Assembly (NCBI GenBank): GCA_021292105.1
Contig: CM037874.1
Coordinates: 37,904,904-37,968,903 of the forward strand
Length of the DNA stretch: 64,000 bases
Direction: 5' to 3'
Source: Anadara kagoshimensis
Taxonomy: Eukaryota > Mollusca > Bivalvia > Arcoida > Arcidae
Numbering within the stretch: the first letter of the stretch is position 1; the number at the start of each line of letters is the position of its first letter. The notes beneath the pieces were generated by a model that was not told the origin of the DNA, searched no databases, and saw nothing but the letters and a program-made list of their open reading frames with translations. The position numbers were made by a program, and so were the translations under genes. Of this stretch, positions 42,955 through 54,785 are shown piece by piece.

Positions 42955-43420
42955 ATATTATTTCGAGAAAACGAAATAGTATTGCGTGGGAACGAAATAA
43001 TATTTCGAGATAACGAAATATTATTTCGAGATAACGAATTATTATTTCGAGGGAACGAAATAGTATTTCGAGATAACGAATTATTATTTCGAAATAACGA
43101 AATAGTATTTCGTGGTAACGAATTATTATTTCGAGATAACGAATTATTATTTCGAGTGAACGAAATAATATTTGGAGATAACGAATTATTATTTCGAAAT
43201 AACGAATTATTATTTCGAGGGAACGAAATAATATTTCGAGATAACGAATTACTATTTCCAAATAACGAAATAGTATTTCGTAGTTACGAATTATTATTTC
43301 GAGATAACGAATTATTATTTCGAGGGAACGAAATAATATTTCGAGATAACGAATTATTATTTCGAGATAACGAAATAAAAAAATATTTACCATGTCACCT
43401 AACGGGCTCCGTAGTATTCC
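42955..43420 (-). repeat. Second 21-bp array, inverted relative to the first
   Basis: About 20 units of the form ATTATTTCGAGATAACGAAT + A are followed by the conserved boundary TATTTACCATGTCACCTAAC then GGGCTCCGTAGTATTCC at 43384-43420. This is the reverse complement of the array and flank at 28591-29110. There is no integrase gene here. The array abuts the candidate 5' exon of the HECT gene. Confidence 0.9.
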
Positions 43421-43663
43421 GCCATTTTTGACAGCAATCTGAATTGAAAGTGTTGTGTACATCTGTAATCAATTAATATATGTACAAATTAAACACTGCT
43501 TTATATTTCGATAACTAAGTGCAAATATTTGGTTACTATGGACAAATATAAGGTTGCCAATTTCCAGTACAAACACTTGTCATAAAATTCTACTGTATGT
43601 CAAGTTTTAATTCCATTTTCATACTATCCTACAAAGAGTTAAATTTATATATACTAGTAGCTT

Positions 43664-43866
43664 CAGTACAGTCCTGTTGAAAGTTAAATATTAAGCTAAC
43701 TAACTAGTGTAAAATCGGCAATTCTACTTGTTAAGTATATCCCGACAGTTATTCCATGGCTGCTTTCTTCCTCTTGGCAGCTTTATGCCATTAGCTACCC
43801 ATAGGTCGGTCATTAACGGCTCCTTTCCATTAACTAAGTCTTAAACTTTCGACAGGTCTGTACTGT
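43664..43866. mobile_element. MITE of the TACAGACCTGTCGAAAG family, complete copy
   Basis: Starts CAGTACAGTCCTGTTGAAAG and ends AAACTTTCGACAGGTCTGTA + CTG. The body has AAATCGGCAATTCTAC and TTATGCCATTAGCTACC. Confidence 0.8.
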
Positions 43867-44099
43867 CTGACCGTGTTGCAAATAAAATAGTATGTAAACA
43901 CGCAAAGGGTTATTTATCGTTTTTAGCTGAAATAGAAAATAATACATCACTCGAAGTCAAGTTATCCTCCAGATAGATTGATAAAAACTGTTATTAATTT
44001 GCATCAGTCAGTTTTATTTTCATGATATATTGTCCGATTTTCCGCTGATTATGACAAGAATTTAACCCATTTACCTACTTACTTATTAACCGAGAGCAA

Positions 44100-44600
44100 A
44101 GGTTGAAAGAAATCAGTTTCCACGATCCGCCACAAACACGCATGTTGGGTCAGAGAAATTACTTCCCTTTGTTCCCTCCAAAAAGTGAATTCGACCTGAA
44201 GAGCATGAACAATGACGGAAGCAACATTACACGGAACCAATGCAGCATCCCTCCAACAACATATATCACTATATTTTTACCTATAAGTCTGAAAATGACG
44301 GAATCAACATAGAACCAATTTAGTATTTCCGCCCAACATGCATCAATATATATTCCGTCGGGTCAGAGAAAAACTTTCCATTTTTCCCTCCACAAAAATT
44401 TCAATTTTGACTGGAAAAGCCTAAACTTGAAATGATCGGATGGAATGGACATTACATAGAATCAATGCAGTACCCGCGCTAAAATATATCACTACATTCT
44501 TTGTCGATTCAAAGGAAATCTTTGTGTACAGAAAGAACTACATTTGTACCCTCGACAAAAATTTGAATATCGACCGAAAATGACGGAGTTTAGTTATTGT
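44100..44600. repeat. Diverged tandem repeat, period about 200 bp
   Basis: A unit with GGGTCAGAGAAATTACTTCC, CCTCCAAAAAGTGAATTC, GAATGACGGAAGCAACATTA and CCAATGCAGCATCCCTCC-like parts recurs at about 44145, 44360 and 44530, with strong divergence. Confidence 0.55.
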
Positions 44601-45116
44601 AAACTTTTTCTGTGAAAATAGTTTTTGCAGAAAATTACAAAGAATTTAATTATAAGGGGGTGAGGAAGTCAGCCTTTTTAAAAGTATATTTATATAGAGA
44701 AATGACAGTTGTTTTTAAAGATGTTATGATCACATTTATTTTATGTGATCTGTTAAAACTATATAAAATAAATCTATTTTCAAATGCCATTCCCCTAGGT
44801 TGATATTAATCTAAGGCATGTCGCTAGTAAATGTTTTTTATGGTTTATACTGCTTGAAAATACGAATTTCCAAATGATTTATTCAGTTTCTCTTATTACA
44901 TTTAATATATGGTATGGCGTCACCGACAAATGCAGTTATAAATTGTAACTTAAAACCCAATATACTCCATTCCGCCTAAAACGTGAATATTTATGTCCAA
45001 GGCTGTTTCTCTGCACGTGCATGACACACGTGAGTAGCGGTCAGGAATGCTGTGTACTTGTCGTGACAAGTCGATATGCTAGAAACATTTCTGGTTTCAG
45101 ATTCAGAAAAATATAT

Positions 45117-45255
45117 ACAGAACAGACCTGTAGAGAGTTTAACATCAAGCTAACAAATTAATGTGAAACCGGCAGCTTATCGCTACCTCTTTTAGCTGTA
45201 TCTCGAAAGCCTTTGGTCAGCTGTTATCTCAAAACTGTCCGCCTTGATACGAAAG
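45117..45255. mobile_element. Truncated TACAGACCTGTCGAAAG-family MITE
   Basis: The left end (GAACAGACCTGTAGAGAGTT) and body (GAAACCGGCAGCTTATCG, TCTCGAAAGCC, AGCTGTTATCTC) are present; no right end is found. Confidence 0.65.
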
Positions 45256-45761
45256 AAAAAACATTTTAAGGCTGAAGATGTCATTCCTCTGCTCTAAAAA
45301 TGTTAAGGAACGCACACAACATAAAGAAATTGGTGACGACAATAAGGGCCATAATGATAATTATCATGAAGGGAACCCGCAATTCAGGATTAGTTTTCAT
45401 ACATGTACATGTACATGTACATCTTCATTTTATTTTTCTTTCATTTCCGTGATTTTAAATCACTGGTTTCAGTATGTTCTTATTCCATATGTTATCTAGG
45501 ATGATGAGGAGTTGTGTTATGTGCAATATGCAATACTGCATACTTGAATAATTATATATTATGCCAGTTTTAATTTTACTGCACTAGACGGCCGTTTCGG
45601 AATACAATTCCTTATCAGTAGTGCTTAGGCCAAAATTATGAAACCAAAATTGTTTCCAAGATGTTAAAAAGGTACCCAAAGGACCAAAATTTCATTTCAT
45701 TTTGCTGCATTGTTGCCCCTTTTGTGTATTTGTTCTTGAGTTGTCTTACATTTGTGGACAT

Positions 45762-45978
45762 TTACAGTACAGACTTGTCGACAGTTTAAGACTAAACTAA
45801 GGAATAAGTAACGAATCTGAGGCCCACCTCGGCCCTTCGCTATTTTAAAAACATTTATCTCGAAAGCTTTTCTGACCTGCTATCTACATATACCTCTCGG
45901 TCACTCTCTATCTATATCTCGGCTACTCTACAGCAGAGATTCGACTCCTGCTCGTTAGCATCTGAGTGAACTTTTGAT
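45762..45978. mobile_element. TACAGACCTGTCGAAAG-family MITE with decayed right end
   Basis: Starts TTACAGTACAGACTTGTCGA. The body includes GCCCACCTCGGCCCTTCG and TATCTCGGCTACTC. The right end is only GTGAACTTTTGATCC. Confidence 0.65.
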
Positions 45979-46299
45979 CCATCACCAAAGACAAAGACAA
46001 ATGTCAATTTTGCCTTAATTTTAGTAACTAGGGATGTAATCTACAGGTGAGTAATAAATATTCTGAATCACGATACTTAAAAGCGGTGGATTCACATTGC
46101 GTATGATTAAGTAATTGGCATCCAAGAGGGTTATGTCGTGTCCAGTAGAAACTCCTGAAAGTATGGAATTTGAATAACGAAAAGCACGTTGATCTAAAAG
46201 AGTTAATGGCTAGAAACATTATTTATATATCTAATTTAGCAAAACTGGCGAATATTACAGTAATGAAGATATAGTAGGCAAAATATGACCCTAACATTT

Positions 46300-46511
46300 T
46301 GTACAGACCTGTCGAAATTTTGACACTAAGCTAACAAAGTAGTACCGAATCAGCAGGTTATGACGACCCCTCGTTAGCTTTATCTCGATAGCTTTTTGAC
46401 AGCTGTTATCTATCTCTCGAACAAGAGCTTTCTATATCTTAACCATTCGGCAATTAAGCTTGGTCTCCATTTCGTAAGCCCAATGTTAAACTTTCGACAG
46501 GTAGGTAACGT
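46300..46511. mobile_element. MITE of the TACAGACCTGTCGAAAG family, complete copy
   Basis: Starts TGTACAGACCTGTCGAAATT and ends ATGTTAAACTTTCGACAGGT. The body has CAGCAGGTTATGACGACCCC, TTATCTCGATAGCTTTTTGA and CAGCTGTTATCTATCTCTCG. Confidence 0.82.
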
Positions 46512-46889
46512 ATAATGAATTGTCATTAGCTTTCAAGTATGTTACGAAAATAGAATCAGAAAGGTTACGAAAATTGAACCAACGTACTTGAAATGACTTA
46601 TTATTGTTAATGGTTCACAAATCTTTCTGTTTATCTCATTATCGGATGGTGCAAGTCTTTGGTGTATATATTATATTTTAACTTGTGTAATCTATTTATG
46701 TTGATACCTAAATCAAAGTGAAATAAGTTATATCTTCTTTCAAGCACTATTGACTTCAGAAACGTTAATCTTCCCAGTCTTATAATCACGTAAAAAAATA
46801 CACGTGAACTTACACAATATTATATATCTAAAGTGTGAAGCAAAACCAAAATCTACAACAAACAAAACTTGCATTTTTTTACCTTAAGA

Positions 46890-47105
46890 CAATGGATTTG
46901 GTGGATGAACATCGTCTGTTGCGATTGCGATCTGCATTGTTGGTTGCAGTCGATGCACGTGGAGACATGTTTTTTGTCATGCTGGTCACTATGGATGGTG
47001 GGTAATGAACATCGTCTGCTGTGACTGTTCAGGTCTATTTTTTATCTGCAATGCCTGTTGCAGCTGATGAACGTGAAAGCAGGAGTGTCAACATGCAGTT
47101 CGTAT
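46890..47105. repeat. Diverged direct repeat with GATGAACATCGTCTG
   Basis: GATGAACATCGTCTGTTGCG ... TCTGCATTG...GTTGCAG and ATGAACATCGTCTGCTGTGA ... TCTGCAATGCCTGTTGCAG lie about 105 bp apart. They have no recognisable product. Confidence 0.5.
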
Positions 47106-47536
47106 TGTTCATTGACTTTATTCTGAGACGCCTGCTTCGTGTAGTTTACGTTGGTCAAATACATAAAAAAGACGTTGTCCATCGTTTTTGTCATCATCTT
47201 CTTTTTCACTTTTGTTTGAAATATTATTATTAACTAGGTCAATATTTTATAATTGATTACTAAAAGATTTTCCTGAATCAAAATTCTGAATCAAGTGTAT
47301 TGCCATCTGATTGGATTGTACATTGTATTGTGCATGTGTGATGTCAGTCTACAAATGTTTCTTATTTTTATTTGTTGGCTACGGATAAATATAACAAACT
47401 TTCAGTGCAATATTTCCATAAATAAATAGTTATTAGATATAGACCTATTAAACAAAATAAAACTAGGGAATAATTGACAAAAAATAAGATAGGAACGTTC
47501 TTTACACTCTGACGTCCAACCAAAAGATTATATGCG

Positions 47537-47715
47537 ATGTCCCCTAACACAGGAAAAATGACAGACGACGAGCAGCCCAAACGTTTTTTTGGGTATGGGT
47601 TTAGGGCAATTTTGACACCTATGGTCAAAAAAAATTCTTTAGATAGTGCAGAGTATATTAATAAGTTATTTAGAAGAGAAAGCTTAACCGACTTAAAGAA
47701 TACCTCCAATTATGT
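47537..47715 (+). CDS. Possible orphan exon, unrecognised
   Basis: About 58 codons starting MSPNTGKMTDDEQPKRFFGY read with a balanced, soluble-looking composition (FRAILTPMVKKNSLDSAEYI, NKLFRRESLTDLKNTS). This is unlike the surrounding I/Y/F-rich chance frames. No convincing donor follows and no partner exon is seen. It could be a first exon, a retro-fragment or chance. Confidence 0.25.
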
Positions 47716-48147
47716 CAATATTAAGCTGTTTGTTCTGATAACATTAAAATCAGAATTTCCAATCTCATTTTGAAGTGTCATTATAATCAAACAATTACTG
47801 TCTTTTGATATCGGTGGGAATACCGGTATGTTTAAACTGACGTCAGCAAATTAATATTCACCACAGCCTAACCTTAACAGCTTCGGTGATTATAACTCTA
47901 GTCAGGTCCGTATAATCCCATATCCACCACACCAAAAGACAATAATTGCATTGTTTTGAGTAAAATATTGGTAACAATTAATATTAAGACTAAAATTATC
48001 ATTTTGGTTGTTTTTGACCTACATTGAAAATATAATTCTATATTCCAATACAGTAATGATCGTGTATCAATCATAAACAAACATACTAATAATAATCCAT
48101 GTCGAAATCAAAATCCAGTAGCAAAGTAAAAAGTTTGAAACTAGCAC

Positions 48148-48192
48148 ATAAAGTGAACTTCTACCAGTGAGACCGGGTGCTTTGAAAATGTA
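48148..48192 (-). repeat. Fragment of the CACGTG/TTCCGG repeat family
   Basis: AAAGTGAACTTCTACCAGTG then AGACCGGGTGCTTTGAAAAT resembles the reverse complement of 49600-49640. Short and diverged. Confidence 0.3.
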
Positions 48193-48948
48193 AACACCTC
48201 CAAATGACAAATGGACTCCAGCTCGCTAATTTTTAAAATTAAACTTTCATAGATATAATTTTTACCACAAGATACGATATAATTTATGTTTACATCTGGT
48301 ACCATCACAAACAATAAATAATACCAACAATATTTTATTATATAAATGAATAATAAACACAAACATACCGGTCCATGTCCATATACAATAGGTGAATATT
48401 ATACTAATTATATGACGCAAAGTTGTCAAATAAACCTGGCCTAGGATCATAAACCCATCAATTTGCACAGGTGTATTCATTCTGAATTTAATATCAGATA
48501 CATACATGTAGGTTATGTGATGCATTTCCATTTGTGATATTCTATTGTATTAAACTGTATTAAACTTTATTTGAGAACAAATGCAATCTAGAACCGTCTC
48601 TTGAGAGCTAAATCCTACCCCACCCCACCCCCTGTCCCAACATTTAAAGTTTTCCTGCGACCTTGGTTTTTTTATATGACCTTGGTTCAATATCATGACA
48701 CACCTTTGGACCATGAACATTATTCATGTGACGTTTCATGAGAGTCGTCCAAAGCATTGATGAGATATGGTCCGGACACGATTTAACACGGTCAGACAGA
48801 CAGACTAGTTTGCAGGGAGTATAAAGAGTATATTTATCATTGTTAAAGTGACGTTATTCATTTCCTGTTTATGCCTGTACTCATGACGATATTGATTGAC
48901 AGTTCTACCGATAGAAAATTCGTGTCGTACAAAATCTCAAAAGTATAT

Positions 48949-49136
48949 ATAACCATTGCACTGTCTCGAAATTGTGTTTATTATACTATATCACTTGCAA
49001 TGCCGTTCATTTTAATGCCCGGCCACAGTAGGATGTCACTGCATCCAAAGTAGTGCGCATTATTCAGTTTGCTTTTGCATGGCAATTGAAGTTATATAAC
49101 ACTATAAATACCTTTTCTAGACAGTTTAATGGTTAA
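48949..49136. mobile_element. Palindromic MITE family B, degenerate copy
   Basis: TAACCATTGCACTGTCTCGA at the left and TTCTAGACAGTTTAATGGTT at the right, with GTGCGCATTATTCAGTTTGC in the centre, match 24601-24760. The left arm has decayed and the loop gained about 20 bp. Confidence 0.78.
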
Positions 49137-49239
49137 ATTTACAATGTACTTAAGAGTTGTTTTAACTTTACTATATGTAATAATATTTATCCATTGCCTG
49201 ATTATTTTCGTTAATGGCGTGAACAGGTTTCCCATACAC

Positions 49240-49283
<44 letters not shown>
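49240..49283. repeat. Poly-T tract
   Basis: About 43 consecutive T. It could be the tail of a minus-strand retroelement, but no body is recognised. Confidence 0.9.
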
Positions 49284-49284
<1 letters not shown>

Positions 49285-49554
49285 TTCAAACACAAAAACC
49301 AATTAAGTTTTTCTTCGTTTCAGTTGTTGCTTAAGCTCAGAACATTTCCTGAGGAGATTCTTTAAAGCTTGATAATCATGGATATAACTTGCAAATGTAT
49401 ACAAAGGTTATACTTTTAAAGCATATGTTCATATTTAAATAGTTTTCTACAGGTTATTCTCGGCTAATGTACGTATATGTCATTACACATTTTTTTATAT
49501 TGTGGATAAGTATGATGGTGTTTATATCAGAAATTATATATATATATATATATT

Positions 49555-49690
49555 TGTCATTCCATAGTTCCATGAGCCTACTCTTCCGGAGCATTCGGTC
49601 TCACCTCACTAGCACTGATGGAAGGTCACGTGTATGAGTTGATTTACCAGTTTTCAATATTTTTACTTTGCTTCATGTGGAACAATTTGT
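49555..49690 (+). repeat. Interspersed CACGTG/TTCCGG repeat family copy
   Basis: CATTCCATAGTTCCATGAGC, TCTTCCGGAGCATTCGGTCT, CACCTCACTAGCACTGATGG and AAGGTCACGTGTATGAG match 25725-25890. Confidence 0.6.
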
Positions 49691-50706
49691 CCCATTTTCT
49701 AATTAGCATACGTCGCCATATTGGATTAACGTCAACGTTATAGAGACTATAGGCCAAATAGACAGAAATCTTTAGCTCGCCCTCTTCGATCTAATAAGCA
49801 TCCATTGGATATTTTCCGACAGGTAAAATTTGCCTTGACACCGGTTAGAATACGTTTATGTACTTTTCTATTATATTTGCCTGGATTTCGAGGTTCCCAC
49901 TAAACTTAAATTTACGAAGCGTAAACTCGATTTCATCCAACAGTATTTTCTTTTAAAATATGAAAAAAGTCGAAATAACCGAGTTTTTGAAATTGTTTAC
50001 TTCAACCAACTTACGACTTACAATAATTTCCGAAAAGAGCAACGGAATCACAAGAGATATTGTTCCGGATACAGTCAATCGAGTTCTTAAAATTACACTC
50101 AAAAAAGTTCCTCGAGTTTTTTAAAATTGATCTTTTTGACAAATCTGACGTTTTTAATAAGGCACATTAGGGGATATTAAAAATACAAGTCCAAGATGTC
50201 AATTCATGCAACAGAACCCAGATTCAATTACATGTACTTCCATTCTGGGAGGACATATTTGATTTTACGGTTTCTCTTGCAACACCGATGCAACAGAAGT
50301 TAAGTTGATGCGCCATATGGGAAAATAACAATTACAAATTGATTGTTTTGGTATTCATATTTTCCCGGTCATTGAACTTGGGATCACGTGATGTAACGTC
50401 ATGAATATTCATGAGCACAAGGGGAACTAATTTATTGGTATGTTTTGGATTGTTGTGCAAGCACTGCTGATGAGGAATTGTATTCCGAAACGACAGTCTA
50501 CTACTGTAAAACGAAAACTGGTATAATATGTAGTTTAACCATCTTATTTAATATAATATATATGTTCTATATATGTGCCAAGTTGTTTATATGTGGTTAT
50601 AAAACCAGTAGAGGACCTTCGGTCATCCAACTTAGATAACACTTATTTTTATGGATCACTAAAACAGCTTATGTCACAACTGAGTGCAGAATTGTTTTGA
50701 ATTTCT

Positions 50707-50940
50707 GCAAAGTATGCTTACATCTTCAATTTTGATTATGTTCATTTAAGAGATAATGTGGTTTTCATCTCTTTTTATGTGAGTGTTAAGAGAAAGACTT
50801 CAAAATCTTTGTTACTTGCAAAATATGCTGACATTTTCAATTTTGACTATGTTCATTTAAGAGGTAATGGCAGTTGTTTTCCTCTCTCACTCTTTTATGT
50901 GAGTGTTAAGAGAAAGACTTCAAAATCTTTGTTACTTGTT
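50707..50940. repeat. Tandem duplication, units of 111 and 123 bp
   Basis: GCAAAGTATGCTTACATCTT, CAATTTTGATTATGTTCATT and TATGTGAGTGTTAAGAGAAA + GACTTC are present twice in direct succession, with the second copy at 50818 carrying a 12-bp insertion. Confidence 0.9.
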
Positions 50941-50949
50941 TGATATTGT

Positions 50950-52285
50950 ATATATCTTATAGTAAATACAAGTAATAAATTCTAGAGCAGAGTATGATGC
51001 CTCCTGTTAGCAATTCATTTGTGCTTTATGTAATTAAACAGCCCTCTAATGTAGTTGTGTTTTCAATCCTGGAAAAGGGTGAACAACCTCTTTTATCCGT
51101 TCGTGAACATCTTTTTAAGACAAAAGTCATTGCTGATCGGGAAATGATCGACTAAAACATGAAGTCAATACAGCTCAATGAAAATGAAAAGTTTTAATTT
51201 TACCTGGGGTGGTTCTTGTAGGCAACGAATTGAAACGCACAGATTGTCAAATTTTCGACTTGAGGCAATAAAGTTAATTAAAATGTTTGATTTTGATTTT
51301 TAGAAAGACATTAGTTTTTGAGGACTAATAATAAAAAAATGTAATTAAGTCAGAAAATTGCAAAGACATAAATATTTATATAAGAGCTGAAGAGAATTCT
51401 AAAAATGTAGGAATAATATTACTCAGATATTTATTTATTTAATTTTTTTTATTGCCTAAGCTAGCCTTAGAGTGGAGATTAATCGTTCTTGCCGCCATAG
51501 TACATATTTCTGGTAATGTTCGGCAGGTCTGTACTGAATGTATAACCATTTGAACACTCAATGTGTCTTTAGAGTTAAGATCAAAACAACCGCACTACAG
51601 ACTTGATTGCTGTAATAAACCCCATTTCAAAAAGATAATTACATGTTACAAGTGTACAAATTGGGGATGATCTAATTGTGTTAATATTTTCTTAACTTAT
51701 CCCAAGTGTTCTTATGTGCAATAACCGAAATATATTAATATCTCTCTGTCTGATGTTCTGAAAGTACTTATATGTCTTGAGTACTGAGATAGGTACATTT
51801 GTACTACAGAAAAGCAATTTAATTTAATAACAAATAGAGGTTCTTACATGGGTGTTCGTGTAATATTGAATTATCGAAGTTATTAAACGGGTTGAATGAT
51901 TTCTTAAAAATAAAATGGCCGATCTAGATGAGAGAAATTTTATTCAAAGATTCGTGACTGGTGCTTAAAACTAAAATTAAAATTCATTTAATGTATTTAC
52001 CATGTGACTGGATATTTTATCACTGCACACCCCCACATTGAAGGAGTGGAACGGAAACCATGACGCGGCCGACGCAAGAAACGCCACATTTTCTCTAGGT
52101 TCAAGGTTCCGGAGAGTCAGAATTTTTCCCCATTTTTTTAAAAAAAAAATAACTATTATGGATTTCATTTTCGTAACCTTCAAGTGTTTTCTACGTGTTA
52201 CAAAACAAGCAAAGCATTTGTGTTGATGAGATTACCACCACGCTGTTTAGTTACGGACCATTGATATCTCTAACAGGAGCTGTTT
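50950..52285. other. Non-coding stretch with one MITE end
   Basis: No exon seen. GTTCGGCAGGTCTGTACTGA at 51518-51538 is a lone right end of the TACAGACCTGTCGAAAG family. CGACGCAAGAAACGCCACAT near 52070 lies in a GC-richer patch without a clear frame. Confidence 0.4.
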
Positions 52286-52291
52286 ATTATT

Positions 52292-52503
52292 CCGTACAAA
52301 CCTGTCGAAAGTTTAACGAACTAGTTCCAAATCGACAACCAATCTCGGTCTCTTCGGTTGTCAATATTTCGACAGCTTTTCGGCTGTTGTTATATATATA
52401 ACTCACGGTAGCTTTGCAGCCACATCTAATCCATTTCTGAACAGTCGACCTTCGACTGTTTTTCGTTGGCTCAGTGTTAAACTTTCGACAGGTCTGTACT
52501 GTA
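52292..52503. mobile_element. MITE of the TACAGACCTGTCGAAAG family, well-kept copy
   Basis: Starts CCGTACAAACCTGTCGAAAG and ends AAACTTTCGACAGGTCTGTA + CTGTA. The body has AATCGACAACCAATCTCG and ATTTCGACAGCTTTTCGGCT. Confidence 0.85.
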
Positions 52504-52787
52504 GATAAATCATATAACCTAATAATTGTAGTACAATTTTACGGCTAAATAAAGGTTAATCATTATAGGATATGTAATAAAGGTTAAAAGTCATATTTAT
52601 GAACGACGTGTGATTTATATTTACAGAAATTTGAACCACGAAGGGTTGTAAAATGGAGGCACTCGTGCTCAAAGTCTTAATACAGTTATTCTATTACACG
52701 CCTGGAAATGATCGTCGCTGAAATTCCTCTGGATATTGTCTTGTCCCCTGAAACCGTCTAAAGTTTTTATATACATGTACGTGGATA

Positions 52788-53600
52788 ATACGAGGGGAAG
52801 TCAGAAAGATCATAGAACAGCGTATTCAGCCAAGCGTAACACACTTTTTCTTTACTTATTTAGACACAACATTCCGCCATTTTAAACATATCAAGTTTTT
52901 TTGTCACAACATATTTGTGTAATTATCAAAAGCATTCAAAGTTGGTGACCACCAAGCAATGATTGAAAATCAACATGTTGAGTTTAGGGCAGTAACAAAG
53001 ATCCTCACAGTAGAGGGATCAAATGCCAAAGAATGGTCGAGGTGTACGGTGGCAGTGGTCCTGCCTTTTCCACAGTGGCAAAATGGTCAGCTGAATTTAA
53101 ACGTGGACGCACCTCACTGAAGGATGACCCACGGTCAGGTCGGCCAGCTGATGCCATCACAAAGGAAATAGTCACATCTGTGCAGACCCTCATCATGAAT
53201 GATCGTCGAATAAGGATTGATGACATAGCTAGGGAGTGTGACATTTCACATGGAAGTGTACACAGGGTTATCCACGAGCATCTTGGGATGTCAAAAGTAT
53301 CCGCAAGATGGGTCCCCATAAACCTTAATGTGCAGGATCGCTTCCAAAGACTCCAGTCAAGTCGGGGGTTTCTTGGCATTTATAATGATAACCCGGAGAG
53401 CTTCCATTTACGTTTAGAAACTGGTGATGAAACATGGATTCATCATTGAGAACCAGAAACCCAAAAAGAGTCTATGCAATGAATGAGTGTTTTGGGATAC
53501 TAACGGTGTTCTGTTAATCAATTATAAACCTGCTGGAATCTCTATCATTTGGGCTTGTTACAATTTTTATCGACGATTTTGTCTTGTGTATTCTTATGGT
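52788..53600 (+). pseudogene. Decayed mariner-type transposase element
   Basis: A mariner-like terminus (TACGAGGGGAAGTCAGAAAG) at 52789 is followed by the reading frame MIENQHVEFRAVTKILTVEG from 52961. A one-base loss at about 53029 shifts it into VEVYGGSGPAFSTVAKWSAE and DDPRSGRPADAITKEIVTSV, the N-terminal DNA-binding part. SKVSARWVP and GDETWIHH (first catalytic D region) follow. TGA then replaces the Trp expected after HH. Further on, FWDTNGVLLINYKPAGI holds the second D region. The C-terminal third and the right terminus are missing. It is inactive. Confidence 0.88.
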
Positions 53601-53631
53601 CTTCTGCCAACCATCTTCCTCCCAACTCATG

Positions 53632-53870
53632 TATAGGCAAACAACATTGACCTGTTCGTTTGACCTTTGGTTTAAATAGTCATTACGGACAGATAAATTT
53701 TAGCAATATGGATCACACGTGTTTATATTTCGTCTATCTGATGTGAACACTATTCATGGGTAATATGTATCAACTGCGATTCCTGACGCCACATAGGTAT
53801 TGGGTGGACAATCCTATATGAATATTCCTCATGAAAGGTCAAGCGGACAGGTCAACGTTGTTTGCCTATA
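53632..53870. mobile_element. MITE with TATAGGCAAACAACATTGACC inverted ends, 239 bp
   Basis: TATAGGCAAACAACATTGAC, CTGTTCGTTTGACC at the left and GGTCAAGCGGACAGGTCAAC, GTTGTTTGCCTATA at the right are inverted copies over about 35 bp. The interior is AT-rich and non-coding. It is the reference copy for the fragments at 1910 and 23799. Confidence 0.88.
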
Positions 53871-54077
53871 AATATCTATATTTATATGTTATGTAATACG
53901 TAATAAACAACCTGTTTATTTACAACATTTTTTCTTCATTCCATTCATTTCCTTCTCTGTATATATGTCCGTTATCTACGAAAGCCGATAGCGGCCAGGC
54001 AAAAAAACGGGATTTTATGCACATTTCTGTAGCATGGCACACAAACACGTAGCACACTAGCATATTATTTTTGTTAC

Positions 54078-54215
54078 CCTTCAAAGAAATTTCTCGTATA
54101 TGAATGGTTAACCTGCCGGGGTACATAGAACTTTGTCACCCTTCAAAGAAATTTGGTTAACTTGCCGGGGTACATAGAACTTTGTCACCCTTCAAAAAAA
54201 ATTCTCGCATAGCGA
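54078..54215. repeat. Tandem repeat with TTTGTCACCCTTCAAAGAAATT
   Basis: TTGTTACCCTTCAAAGAAAT, GGTTAACCTGCCGGGGTACA and TAGAACTTTGTCACCC alternate through three partial units of about 45-58 bp. Confidence 0.85.
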
Positions 54216-54639
54216 TTGGTTGACATATAACATTGTATGTGTTTCTTACCATGGCATGTTTGGATACAAGAAAAAAATTCCAAAAAAGTCGTTAATAGAT
54301 ACACTGTATATAAAAGAGTTTAAGCATTGTTAAATTATGCTTTATAGAGGATGTTGTCTATGACGCCACAATCAGTTCTTTCTATGACGCCATAATCGAT
54401 CGAACCCGAGATTCTTATGTTTTTGTGACTCTGGTCATGCATTCAGCGAAATTAGAAAAGTGTGGATGACACAAAATGTAACTTAAATTAACAATCTCTA
54501 AAAAGAGGAAACATGTACAAAACATGGAAAAGGAAAGAAAAAATTCGAAACGGTCAGTTGATGAATGATGGAGGAACCCGGATTTCCAGGAGAAAATCAA
54601 GGACCTTTAATTTGCTAGATAGCTAGTAAACGGTGCTGT

Positions 54640-54735
54640 TGTCATATATATACCACTTTTTTAATTTAATTATAAAATGCATTCAAAAGTTGTATATAAA
54701 AATATATTCAAAAAGTGGTATATGGCACACTATAT
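54640..54735. mobile_element. Tiny palindromic element, second copy
   Basis: CATATATATACCACTTTTTT and AAAAAGTGGTATATGGCACA enclose AAATGCATTCAAAAG. It is related to 42697-42758 and 54986-55048. Confidence 0.6.
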
Positions 54736-54785
54736 ATATGAATATGCAAATTAGAAGCAGGGTTGAGGATTTTGAATTTTTAATG

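Noticed and set aside
42794-43462. Minus-strand frame with RYLEIIIRYLEILFRSLEI repeats
   Set aside because: Again a frame through the 21-bp array. Only its last few codons (GGTKSRRQFKH) were kept, as a possible exon.
49240-49283. Poly-T as the tail of a processed pseudogene on the minus strand
   Set aside because: No gene-like sequence lies on the upstream (higher coordinate) side, and no target duplication was seen.
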